Shown here in pieces: positions 22,965 through 31,019 of a DNA stretch of 64,000 nucleotides; position 1 is the stretch's first letter; each line of letters opens with the position of its first letter. Under the pieces are notes generated by a model. That model was not told where the DNA came from and did not search any database. It worked only from the letters and a program-made list of their open reading frames with translations. The DNA is from Enterobacter sp. Cy-643 (lineage in GTDB: Bacteria > Pseudomonadota > Gammaproteobacteria > Enterobacterales > Enterobacteriaceae). The DNA is taken from the NCBI RefSeq assembly GCF_011752815.1, contig NZ_VWWV01000001.1:1674001-1738000 (forward strand), in the 5' to 3' direction. The translations under genes and the position numbers were made by a program.

Positions 22965-24395
22965 ATGCACGTTTTTTCCGGTGAAATTCCCTTCGGTCAT
23001 GCCGTCCACACCTTCCCTGTCGCAGAAAATACCCCGGCAATTAGCCTGACGGGCACGACGCTGCGTACCGGGCACCTCTACTGCTACCTTTACGACAGCC
23101 GCCAGCAGCTAAGAGCCTCGGTGATGCTGCAAAAACCGGAAAAGGTGCTGACAGTCTGCGCGGACTGGGCTTCGGTCGGTGCTCTGCCGGGCGAACTTCC
23201 CGCCGGAGAATGGCAATTGCATATCTATAACGTGATTGGCGAAAGCCGCTCGCCGCAGCCAATGAGTTACCGGCTGGACATCAGCTTTGACGCGCTGGCC
23301 TCCCCCGTCGATTTTGAAAAACAAGACGTGCTGGGCCCGGACCATCGGGTCATTTTTGACTATCAGCGCTCGCTCAGCGACCGCCCCGGCTGGTACCGCG
23401 GCGACCTCCACGGCCATACAACGCTGTCCGACGGGAATAACACGCTACCTGAGGCGCTGGAGATTATGGCCTCGCAGGGGCTGGATTTCTTCTTCCTGAC
23501 GGAACACAACTTGACCCACGCCTGCCTTCCGAAGCACGATAGCGTGCTGTTGCTGCCGAGCATTGAAGTCACCGCCGACAAAGGCCACCTGAACGTTCAC
23601 GGCCCCGCCGCAACGCTGAATATGTTCCAGGCCGATTACAGCAGCCGCGGTCTGCTGACGCAGGGTATTGCGCTCAAGCGGCCAGAAAGCGTACTGAGCG
23701 TAAACCACGCCATGCTGCACCCGTGGAGCTGGCTGTATAACGACATGCCGATGGCGGATATCGACGTCCTGGAAGTGCTCAACGACCCAACCTGGAAAAA
23801 CGCCACCACCGCGAACGAGCAGGTGGTCGAGATCTTCACCACGCTGTGGAACGCGGGGCACCGGGTATATGCCGTCGGGGGCAGCGACTGCCATATGCAG
23901 CCCCACGAGCGCTATCCGCAGGCAACAGAGCCGTCTATTTACGGCGACCCGGCAACCTGGGTTTATGCCGGGGCGCTCAGCGGAGAGGCCATTCTTGCCG
24001 CCATCAAAAGCGGGCATTGTTACTTCGAGCGCCGCTGCGGCCTGACGTTCAGCCTGAATGACGGCGCGCTGCTGCCGGGCGACGCTGCCGATGGCAAACA
24101 GATCGTATTGACCGTGGCGGTAAAAGATAGTGAACGGCGCTACACGCTCCAGGTCGTATCGGAAGCGGGTATTCTGGCTGAATATCCCCTGGAAAACACG
24201 CCGCAAGATATCCACGCTGATATGATCCAACATGCGTGGATTCGCTGGGATATTCGCCGTGAGGACGGCACGCTGGAGGGGATGATCAATCCGGTTTACT
24301 GCGCTCAGCATCCGCTGTTTCTCTCGCCTGTCGGCGCAACCTGGGGCGAGGTGACCGGCCACCTTGAATTTCCCCGCAGCACCGATTCGGAGTGA
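22965..24395 (+). CDS. PHP-domain metallohydrolase (CehA/McbA-like)
   Basis: Predicted metal-dependent phosphoesterase or hydrolase of 476 residues without a signal peptide. The N-terminal 120 residues look like a beta-rich domain. The PHP core starts at about 145: GDLHGHTTLSDG gives metal ligands H149 and H151, LTEHN gives E180-H181, and later NHAMLHPW and GGSDCHM complete the set. Family members cleave phosphoesters or carbamates, but the substrate here is unknown. First gene of the insertion between malY and add. The start follows CAGGAGCAAATC. No gene of this kind is at this place in E. coli. Confidence 0.82.
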   Translation: MHVFSGEIPFGHAVHTFPVAENTPAISLTGTTLRTGHLYCYLYDSRQQLRASVMLQKPEKVLTVCADWASVGALPGELPAGEWQLHIYNVIGESRSPQPMSYRLDISFDALASPVDFEKQDVLGPDHRVIFDYQRSLSDRPGWYRGDLHGHTTLSDGNNTLPEALEIMASQGLDFFFLTEHNLTHACLPKHDSVLLLPSIEVTADKGHLNVHGPAATLNMFQADYSSRGLLTQGIALKRPESVLSVNHAMLHPWSWLYNDMPMADIDVLEVLNDPTWKNATTANEQVVEIFTTLWNAGHRVYAVGGSDCHMQPHERYPQATEPSIYGDPATWVYAGALSGEAILAAIKSGHCYFERRCGLTFSLNDGALLPGDAADGKQIVLTVAVKDSERRYTLQVVSEAGILAEYPLENTPQDIHADMIQHAWIRWDIRREDGTLEGMINPVYCAQHPLFLSPVGATWGEVTGHLEFPRSTDSE

Positions 24396-24534
24396 TTTTT
24401 AAGCACTTTCGTCTGGTTATCTTTTTGGTTTGTAAAATTTTGAAATTATTTAATGTGAATATTTAGTCGTTCTGCTTTGCATAAAACCGCTAAAAGCGAC
24501 GAAAATGCTCCCTCATCATAGTCATAGAAATTAA

Positions 24535-24567
24535 GACCCGGTGACGCCCCGCTTCCCGGGTTTTTTT
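24535..24567 (+). terminator. Terminator-like hairpin directly ahead of the POT transporter
   Basis: ACCCGG / CCGGGT stem with a long loop, then seven T residues, ending 19 bases before the start codon at 24586. It lies 140 bases after the PHP gene stop. It may end that transcript, or act as an attenuator in the leader of the transporter. Confidence 0.65.
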
Positions 24568-24585
24568 GTTGTTGAGAGAGACAAT

Positions 24586-26061
24586 ATGAGTTTATCTTCC
24601 GGCCACGCCTCGCATCAGGCCATTCCTCCCGGCTCGGGCGCGTTGTTCTTTATTCAGATGTTCGCCACCCTGGGCTTTGCGGTGCTTTACTCCACGCTGG
24701 TGCTGTACGTCACCAAGCGACTGGGCTTTAGCGAAGGCCAGGCCGATGCCATGATGGGGATCTTCGGCGCATTCAACTACGGGCTGCACCTGTTTGGCGG
24801 CTGCCTCGGTGGGCGCTATCTGAGTAACCGGAATCTGTTTGTGCTGGGAATGCTGCTGCAGGTTGCGGGCTGCTATCTGATTGCCGACGCGGGCCTGACG
24901 GGCCTTTGGTGGGGGCTGGCGATGTTCCTGAGCGGCAGCGGGCTGAACGTGACCTGCCTGAACATGATGCTGACCCAGCGCTTTGCGCCGGATGACGATC
25001 GCCGCGAAGCCGCCTTCCTGTGGAACTACGCCGGGATGAACCTGGGCTTCTTTATCGGCTTTACCGTGGCGGGCTACTACCAGCTGACCGAAAGCTACCG
25101 GGCGCTGTTCCTGTTTGCCACCCTCGGCAACGTCGCCGCCGTGGTCATTACCCTGCTACGCTGGCCGGTGCTGGCAGATATCAGCACGCCGCTGCAGCAC
25201 ATCAAAGGGAAAGGGTTTTATCTGCGCATGGCTTTTGGCCTGCTGATCCTGATTCTTCTGGTTCCCGTTCTGCGCCTGCTGCTAGGCCATACCGAATTCA
25301 GCAGCACGTTCGTCATCGTGCTGGGTGCCCTGGTCTTCCTGTCGCTGTGCGTCATGACCGCCCGCCATCCTCGCAAGCACGAACGTCGCCGCATGGCAGC
25401 TTACCTGCTGCTGGCCGCCGGTTCGCTGGTGTTTTGGTCGCTGTACCAGCTGGCACCCATGGGGCTGACGCTGTTTGCCGAGCATAACGTTACCCTGCGC
25501 GCTTTCGGCTGGAACGTTTCCCCTCAGTGGCTGCAAAACATCAACACTGTCGTCATCGTGATCGGTGGCCCGCTGATGGCCTGGCTGTTCAAACGCCTGC
25601 GCGATCGCGGCGTGCGTATCGATATACCCGCCCAGTTTGCTTCCTCGCTGTTCTGTATGGGCGTTGGCATGCTGTTACTACCGCTGGGTATTTCCCTGGC
25701 GGGTGCGGACGGTATGGTGGCGCTAAAATGGATTGTGCTGAGCTACATTTTGCAGAGCATCGGCGAGCTACTGATTTCCCCGGTGGGCTACTCGATGATT
25801 GGCAAACTGGCTCCGGCTAACCTGCAGGGCCTGATGATGGGCTGCTGGATGATGGTCACGGGCGTGGCGTCCGTACTGGCGGGGTATGTTTCTGGCCGCA
25901 TGCCGCAAAACAGCGGCAGCACGCCGCTGCTGACCGACCCGGGTTACAGCAAAGTGTTTAGCCAGTTGGGCTGGGGCTCCGTCGCTACCGGCGTTATTTT
26001 GCTGTTGCTAATCCCGCTGCTACGCCGCCTGATAGAAGAAAAACGCGCCGCACACGCTTAA
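24586..26061 (+). CDS. POT-family proton-dependent oligopeptide transporter
   Basis: Major-facilitator peptide symporter in the inner membrane, 491 residues, with about 14 hydrophobic segments. Family traits: FATLGFAVLYSTLVLYVTKRLGFSEGQA near the start, a version of the ExxER-containing first helix in which that motif is degenerate, and YILQSIGELLISPVGYSMIGKLAP in the C-terminal half, the PTR2 signature. It is much diverged from DtpA at 45.5 kb, so not a recent duplicate. The start at 24586 follows GAGAGAGACAAT; a 15-codon upstream extension runs through the hairpin and is rejected. Confidence 0.85.
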   Translation: MSLSSGHASHQAIPPGSGALFFIQMFATLGFAVLYSTLVLYVTKRLGFSEGQADAMMGIFGAFNYGLHLFGGCLGGRYLSNRNLFVLGMLLQVAGCYLIADAGLTGLWWGLAMFLSGSGLNVTCLNMMLTQRFAPDDDRREAAFLWNYAGMNLGFFIGFTVAGYYQLTESYRALFLFATLGNVAAVVITLLRWPVLADISTPLQHIKGKGFYLRMAFGLLILILLVPVLRLLLGHTEFSSTFVIVLGALVFLSLCVMTARHPRKHERRRMAAYLLLAAGSLVFWSLYQLAPMGLTLFAEHNVTLRAFGWNVSPQWLQNINTVVIVIGGPLMAWLFKRLRDRGVRIDIPAQFASSLFCMGVGMLLLPLGISLAGADGMVALKWIVLSYILQSIGELLISPVGYSMIGKLAPANLQGLMMGCWMMVTGVASVLAGYVSGRMPQNSGSTPLLTDPGYSKVFSQLGWGSVATGVILLLLIPLLRRLIEEKRAAHA

Positions 26062-26436
26062 CAAATAAGGCGCGGGTTTGACTCGCGCCAGGTTTTATTG
26101 CTTATCATTACCCGAACCACGCCTTGCTTTTCCCGCCTGAACCGGTGTTGATGAATGTTTTATGTTCATCTAACCGGAACTTCCTGCGCAATTCTGCGAC
26201 TTACCTCAAGCCATAAACAAACGCTATTACCTGCCCGATAAGGCCTGATATAGCTTGTCTCCAGCGCCGACAAAGCCCTGTAACCAACTCTTTTTAAATT
26301 GTTTTTATCGCGGCGCAGTCTGCAGTCAGGATCCGTACCCCGCAAGGATAAGCCGATAATACGGCCCGGATTAATGCATTTTGTCATTAGCCGGCCATTC
26401 CCCCACGATTATTGCACGCTGTCAGGTCTATTCTGT
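26062..26436. other. Intergenic region upstream of the terpene cluster
   Basis: 375 bases holding the terminator of the preceding gene, then AT-rich DNA that must supply the promoter of the terpene cluster. No operator palindrome or clear promoter was recognised. The methyltransferase frame is open from 26299, but that stretch shows no family sequence. Confidence 0.45.
26069..26098 (+). terminator. Intrinsic terminator of the POT transporter
   Basis: GGCGCG / CGCGCC stem with a nine-base loop followed by AGGTTTTATT, 7 bases after the stop codon. Confidence 0.7.
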
Positions 26437-27504
26437 ATGAGCCACACGCTTACTCCCACTCTCGCCGCCGGCAACCCGTCGCCAGAGCAGCACCACGATC
26501 CTATGCATAACACGCCACGGAACAGTCTGTTAGCTCTGCTGGGGATGCAATCTCTGCTGGTCCATGCCATCACCGCCGCAGCCCGGCTGAAGCTGGCCGA
26601 TACTCTGGGTGAACAGACCCTGAGTCTGGAAGTGCTTGCCCGGCAAAGCGGCTGCCGGCCCCAGGCGCTAAAACGTTTGCTGCGGGCCCTTGCCAGCTGC
26701 GGGATTTTTTTTGAAACCGAAGAGGGATATCGCAACACGCCGCTGAGCGCCACGCTGCACAGCGAGCGGCCGGACTCTTTGCACGGCTGGGCCTGCTTTA
26801 TGGGATCGGCGCAGGTTAACCGCTGTTTTGAGCAACTGGATGTGGCCCTGGCGGCGGACGGCCCCGTATTCGATAAAATCTATGGCCAGCCCTTTTTTGA
26901 TTACCTGGGCCAGGACGCGGAGGCCAGAGATATTTTTGCCCGTGCCATGACCTCCTATTCGGCTTCGGGCCTTGACGATGCGCTCGCGGCCTTTGATTTC
27001 AGTGCCTCTGGACAACTGTTCGACATAGGCAGCGGACTGGGTAAGTTTTTGTCCGGAATTCTCGATGCAAATCCACACCTGACCGGCACGCTGTTTGATT
27101 TGCCCGAGGTAATTACTCAGATCGACAGGCAAACCGGCGGACTTAATCCTCGCCTGACCTGGCAGGCAGGAGACTTTTTTAGTGGCATCCCTGCCGGAGC
27201 GGATACCTATATTCTGCGCCATGTCCTGCATGACTGGTCAGACGAACAGGCCCTGCAGATCCTGCGTAACTGCCGCCGGGCGATGCATGCCGACGCACAA
27301 CTGTTGATCTTCGAACATTTGCTTGCCGGCGATAACCAGCCCGACTATGCAAAATTCCTGGACCTGGTAATGCTAACCTTCCTTAACGGGCGCGAGCGCA
27401 GCGAGGCGGAGTATCGGCATTTGCTTGAACAGGCGGATTTACGCCTTGAGCAGCGAATTAAAACGCCGGGATTCCATACCCTGCTGGTCGTTAAGCCCCG
27501 CTAG
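26437..27504 (+). CDS. O-methyltransferase-like SAM enzyme (Methyltransf_2/COMT type) of the terpene cluster
   Basis: S-adenosylmethionine-dependent methyltransferase, 355 residues. A helical N-terminal dimerisation domain covers about 30-105 (winged-helix-like: LARQSGCRPQALKRLLRALASCGIF). The Rossmann domain has motif I DIGSGLG at 196-202. H265 in RHVLHDWSD is at the position of the catalytic base of this family. The substrate is unknown: a hydroxylated product or, less usually, a prenyl diphosphate carbon. It heads a tight row with idi and the terpene synthase (49-base gap). The start is uncertain; ATG 26437 is favoured, ATG 26503 is possible, and both have weak ribosome sites. Confidence 0.8.
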   Translation: MSHTLTPTLAAGNPSPEQHHDPMHNTPRNSLLALLGMQSLLVHAITAAARLKLADTLGEQTLSLEVLARQSGCRPQALKRLLRALASCGIFFETEEGYRNTPLSATLHSERPDSLHGWACFMGSAQVNRCFEQLDVALAADGPVFDKIYGQPFFDYLGQDAEARDIFARAMTSYSASGLDDALAAFDFSASGQLFDIGSGLGKFLSGILDANPHLTGTLFDLPEVITQIDRQTGGLNPRLTWQAGDFFSGIPAGADTYILRHVLHDWSDEQALQILRNCRRAMHADAQLLIFEHLLAGDNQPDYAKFLDLVMLTFLNGRERSEAEYRHLLEQADLRLEQRIKTPGFHTLLVVKPR

Positions 27505-27553
27505 CCTCGAGAAACACGCCGGCCCCGAAAGGGGCTGAAAGGAAGATAAATAG

Positions 27554-28105
27554 ATGTCGACAGAGAAAATGATCCTGGTGGACAGCCAGGACAGGCCAAT
27601 AGGGGAAGGCGAAAAGATAGCCACCCATCTTGAGGGGCTCCTGCATCGTGCTTTTTCAGTTTTTATTTTTAACCCGGCGGGAGAGCTGCTGCTCCAGCGT
27701 CGGGCAAAAAGTAAATATCATTCGGGGGGCCTGTGGGCCAACACCTGCTGTGGTCATCCCCGCCCGGGAGAAACGAGCGTAGACGGCGCGCGGCGCAGAT
27801 TAAAAGAGGAGATGGGGTTTGACTGCGCCCTGCTCCCGGTCGGGAATATTACCTATCGCGTAGCGGTTTCCCCCACGATGGTGGAGCATGAATTTGATCA
27901 TCTCTACATCGGGCTATTTAGCGGGCAGCCGCGCGCTAACCCGGCGGAAGTGGAAAGCTGGCAGTGGCTGAGGCTGGAAAGTATTCAGCGGCAGCTTGCC
28001 AGACGGCCAGAAACGTTCGCGGCCTGGTTTATCACTATCATGGAAAAGTCCCGCTCGTTACGCCCCGAAAGCTGGCATAACCAACTCCTCTCTTCCGTAT
28101 CCTGA
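27554..28105 (+). CDS. idi: Isopentenyl-diphosphate delta-isomerase, type 1
   Basis: Nudix-fold enzyme converting IPP to DMAPP in isoprenoid supply. 183 residues, the E. coli size. Catalytic residues are C66 in CCGHP and E113 in VEHEFDH; the Nudix box falls around 78-90 (GARRRLKEEMGF). In E. coli idi is dispensable and lies elsewhere. Here it sits between a methyltransferase and a terpene synthase (26 bases to the next start), implying dedicated precursor balancing. The start follows AAAGGAAGATAAATAG; a short GCCCC-GAAA-GGGGC hairpin lies just upstream. Confidence 0.93.
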   Translation: MSTEKMILVDSQDRPIGEGEKIATHLEGLLHRAFSVFIFNPAGELLLQRRAKSKYHSGGLWANTCCGHPRPGETSVDGARRRLKEEMGFDCALLPVGNITYRVAVSPTMVEHEFDHLYIGLFSGQPRANPAEVESWQWLRLESIQRQLARRPETFAAWFITIMEKSRSLRPESWHNQLLSSVS

Positions 28106-28131
28106 TCCCGACTGTTTTTGAGAAAATAACG

Positions 28132-29190
28132 ATGAGCGCACTTCGCCTGCCCGAATTTTATTGTCCTTTTACCACCCATCTGAACCTCAGCCACGATAGC
28201 AGCTGGGCGGAATCCCGCCGCTGGCTACTGGAGATGGGCTTAGTCCAGGGGGAACAGGCCATCGAGCGCCTTGATCGCTCAGGGTTTTCACAGCTCACCG
28301 CCAGGGCTTACCCCAACGCAACGCCGTACGACCTTAAGATCGCCATTAACTGGCTGGTATGGCTCTTTTTATTTGACGATCAGCTGGATGAGTGCTGCCT
28401 GGGGCACCAGAAAGCGCAGGCCGATTTTATTCTCGACCGCCTGCTGAAGCTTGCCCTTTCGGACGAGGAAGCGAAAATCCTGCCTCAAAGCCCGGTCGAA
28501 CGCGCTTTTGTCTCGCTCTGGCAGGAATATGCCCGACGCCTGAGCGCGGAGCAGCGGCGGCGCTTTAGCCAGAATATTCGTAACTATCTCAGTTCGTTGC
28601 GCTGGGAGGTCACGGCCAGAAGCGAAGAGGCTTTACCCGGCGTGCTGACTTTTATTGAGATTCGCCGCGATACCGGGGCCGTGCGCGTGGTGCTGGACAT
28701 CATTGAGTTTTGCCTCAACGACGAAATTCCGGCCATCGTTGCCGACAGCCTCGAATTGCAATTGCTAAAAAATTGCACTATCGACGTCATCTGCATGAGT
28801 AATGACCTCTTCTCCTTCGAGAAGGAGCGGTCACGAGGCGACGTGAATAACCTGGTGCTGGTCTGGCAGGAAAATGTGGGCTGCAGCCGTGAGGAAGCGG
28901 TGGCCAGTATTTATCGGTTTGTTCTCGACAGGCAGAATCTCTTTATTGCCACGCGCCAGCGGCTTGAAACCCTGCTGGAAGAGTCCCCGCTCAAGCAGGC
29001 CCAGCGGGAAACCATTCGCCGGTACGTTGAAGGCATGGCCCACTGGATGCGAGCCAATCTCGACTTTTCGCTCTCAACGCCGCGCTATGCGGACATTGAA
29101 GACAGCCGGCAGGGGCAGCCGCTGAGTTGGGTAGAAAATATCAGCGCCATGCAGCATGAGTTGTTTCAGGCCCCATTGCGCAGGGATTAA
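28132..29190 (+). CDS. Class I terpene synthase (cyclase)
   Basis: Metal-dependent terpene cyclase that ionises a prenyl diphosphate and cyclises the cation, in the cytoplasm. 352 residues, typical of bacterial mono- and sesquiterpene synthases (epi-isozizaene and pentalenene synthase family). All key motifs are intact: aspartate-rich D82-D-Q-L-D-E87; pyrophosphate-sensor R178, 46 residues before the NSE triad; NSE triad N224, S228, E232 (NDLFSFEKE); and the C-terminal R318-Y319 pair. Nothing in the sequence fixes chain length or product. Adjacent idi and methyltransferases suggest a methylated or modified terpene. Terpene cyclases are rare in Enterobacteriaceae. Confidence 0.93.
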   Translation: MSALRLPEFYCPFTTHLNLSHDSSWAESRRWLLEMGLVQGEQAIERLDRSGFSQLTARAYPNATPYDLKIAINWLVWLFLFDDQLDECCLGHQKAQADFILDRLLKLALSDEEAKILPQSPVERAFVSLWQEYARRLSAEQRRRFSQNIRNYLSSLRWEVTARSEEALPGVLTFIEIRRDTGAVRVVLDIIEFCLNDEIPAIVADSLELQLLKNCTIDVICMSNDLFSFEKERSRGDVNNLVLVWQENVGCSREEAVASIYRFVLDRQNLFIATRQRLETLLEESPLKQAQRETIRRYVEGMAHWMRANLDFSLSTPRYADIEDSRQGQPLSWVENISAMQHELFQAPLRRD

Positions 29191-29475
29191 GTCCCGGCTC
29201 AGGGGCGACGGCTCCAGAGCCTGAAGGTGAGTAGTCTGGCCCCCGGCGGTCGGCCCGTTGACAGCCCTGGCGACGGGGGCTAGACTCAAATTCCTGTTAA
29301 ATCCTTCCCGAGGTTTGCAACGAAATGAACAACTAATGCGCTCGCTTACTGACTTATGCCAGTGTGAATACGCATTGCTGTTTATTTTTGCAGTTTCGGC
29401 TGTGGTTTCTGCCACACATCTTGCCGCCGTTCGGTATTCCCTGGCTCTGCTTTTCACTCCCAAGAGGAAAATAAG
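29191..29475 (+). other. Gap between terpene synthase and second methyltransferase
   Basis: 285 bases with short GC hairpins (for example GGCTCCAGAGCC and GCCC..GGGGGC) but no T run, followed by AT-richer DNA. It may contain a separate promoter for the methyltransferase. No gene seen. Confidence 0.4.
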
Positions 29476-30303
29476 ATGCCTGATACTTTTACCCCTTCTT
29501 CCGACATACTCGCGCACAACCGCGCCGCATGGGATGCCCTTGCCCGCCAGCAGTGCGAATGGTCGCAGCCTGTCGGCAGCGACATCATCGCTCAAGCTCG
29601 CCGCAGCGAGTGGCAGATTCATTTAACCCCAGGCAGGCTGCCCGCCAGCTGGCTGCCAAACGTGCAGGGGAAACGTATTCTCTGCCTGGCATCGGCCGGG
29701 GGCCAGCAGGCGCCTGTGCTCGCCGCTGCCGGGGCGGACGTAACCGTATTTGACCTCTCTCAGGAGCAGCTCAATAAAGACCGGTTTGTTGCGCGACGGG
29801 ACAATCTGACGCTGACTTTCGCCCAGGGAGATATGCGCGATCTCTCCCGTTTCGCTGATGAAAGCTTTGACTACATTATCCACCCAATATCAAACCAGTA
29901 CGTGCCAGATATTCGCCCCGTCTGGCGCGGCTGCTACCGGATTTTAGCGAAAGGCGGAAAACTGATATCCAGCTTTTTTAATCCGGTCGTTTTTATTGGC
30001 GATCGCGCGGCACACTACGCTGAACAGGGGGTTATTCGCCCCAGATTCAGTCTGCCCTATTCCGACGTCGATGATTTAACGCCTGAAGAGCTGGCGGCGA
30101 AACGGGCGCGGGGGGAAGCCGTCGTCTTTGGCCACTCTCTGGACGAACAGATCGGCGGCCAGCTTGAGGCGGGCTTCCTGCTCACAGGATTTTATGAAGA
30201 TAAACAACCCAACCCGCGTTTCTTAATTGATCGGTTTATGCCGACGTTTATCGCCACCTGCGCAATAAAACAAGGCGAAGCCTCCTTGCGCGAAACCGGC
30301 TGA
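29476..30303 (+). CDS. Class I SAM-dependent methyltransferase of the terpene cluster
   Basis: 275-residue methyltransferase (Methyltransf_11-like). Motif I is the variant LCLASAGGQQAP at about 69-80, and the ribose-binding acid is D93 in VTVFDLS. FDYIIHPISNQYVPD carries the post-motif II region. Substrate unknown. Related generic methyltransferases occur in enterobacteria outside terpene loci, so its link to the cyclase rests on position only. The start follows AAGAGGAAAATAAG. It lies 285 bases after the cyclase and may be separately expressed. It could act on a prenyl diphosphate, on the terpene product, or on something unrelated. Confidence 0.82.
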   Translation: MPDTFTPSSDILAHNRAAWDALARQQCEWSQPVGSDIIAQARRSEWQIHLTPGRLPASWLPNVQGKRILCLASAGGQQAPVLAAAGADVTVFDLSQEQLNKDRFVARRDNLTLTFAQGDMRDLSRFADESFDYIIHPISNQYVPDIRPVWRGCYRILAKGGKLISSFFNPVVFIGDRAAHYAEQGVIRPRFSLPYSDVDDLTPEELAAKRARGEAVVFGHSLDEQIGGQLEAGFLLTGFYEDKQPNPRFLIDRFMPTFIATCAIKQGEASLRETG

Positions 30304-30360
30304 TAAAACGAGATTATTTATTTAAATATGCTTACAAACAAATCGTTATAGGGACAAAAA

Positions 30361-30385
30361 ACAGCCAGCCCCGAAAGCTGGCTGT
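30361..30385. terminator. Hairpin after the terpene-cluster methyltransferase
   Basis: Perfect 9-bp stem ACAGCCAGC / GCTGGCTGT. The A run lies on its left side, so a T run exists only for minus-strand transcripts. As a plus-strand terminator it would be weak. Confidence 0.45.
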
Positions 30386-30437
30386 GATAATATTTACCGG
30401 CTCAAGCGTTTCTCCCTCTCCTGATGGAAGCCAGTCA

Positions 30438-30899
30438 ATGACCGAAATACTCTTTCGAAAAGCGCAGCTTGCCGACGTGCCCGCCATTATCGCCCTGTTA
30501 GCCGACGACGTCCTGGGTCGCCTGAGAGAGGATCCCAGTCAGCCCTTAGATCAGCGTTATATTGCTGCTTTTCATTCGATCGATGCCGATCCAAATCAGC
30601 TGCTTGCCGTGGCGGTATCGGGAGATGAGGTGATCGGGACGCTACAGCTGACCTTTATTCAAGGCTTAGCGCGGAAAGGGGCATGGCGAGGACAAATTGA
30701 AGCGGTGCGTATTGCGCGCTCGCACAGAGGCACAGGATTTGGCAAACAGATGTTTACCTGGGCTGTAGAACAGTGCCAGAAACGAGGCTGCCACCTCGTG
30801 CAGCTCACAACCGATAAAACACGCACGGATGCGCACCGTTTTTATGACCATCTGGGTTTTGAGGCCAGTCATCTGGGCTACAAACTGACCCTGCAATAA
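30438..30899 (+). CDS. GNAT-family N-acetyltransferase
   Basis: 153-residue acetyl-CoA-dependent acyltransferase. The GNAT core is visible: IEAVRIARSHRGTGFGKQMFTWAVEQC has the V-x-x-x-x-R-G-x-G-x-G/A pyrophosphate loop at about 93-105, followed by TDKTRTDAHRFYDHLGF in the C-terminal half. Substrate unknown. The start at 30438 follows GGAAGCC. It stands between the terpene cluster and add with its own likely promoter (GATAAT nearby), so membership of the terpene cluster is doubtful. Confidence 0.85.
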   Translation: MTEILFRKAQLADVPAIIALLADDVLGRLREDPSQPLDQRYIAAFHSIDADPNQLLAVAVSGDEVIGTLQLTFIQGLARKGAWRGQIEAVRIARSHRGTGFGKQMFTWAVEQCQKRGCHLVQLTTDKTRTDAHRFYDHLGFEASHLGYKLTLQ

Positions 30900-30980
30900 G
30901 TATTTGTCGGTGAACAGCGCGACAGGGACGTTTGCGCAACAAAATGCTGACAGCCGTAGCAATTGCCCTCCATTTCTTTT

Positions 30981-31018
30981 TATAATACGTCGCACTTTAA
31001 TCAAAAAAAGAGTGCGAC
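30981..31018 (+). promoter_or_regulatory. add promoter -10 and start-region hairpin
   Basis: A perfect -10 (TATAAT, 30981-30986) is followed at once by an 8-bp inverted repeat GTCGCACT / AGTGCGAC (30989-30996 and 31011-31018) that ends one base before the add start codon. No good -35 is seen. The transcript would begin within or next to the repeat. Confidence 0.5.
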
Positions 31019-31019
31019 C

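Noticed and set aside
23445-24362. 305-codon frame opposite the PHP hydrolase
   Set aside because: The plus-strand gene carries all metal-ligand motifs; the reverse frame has none.
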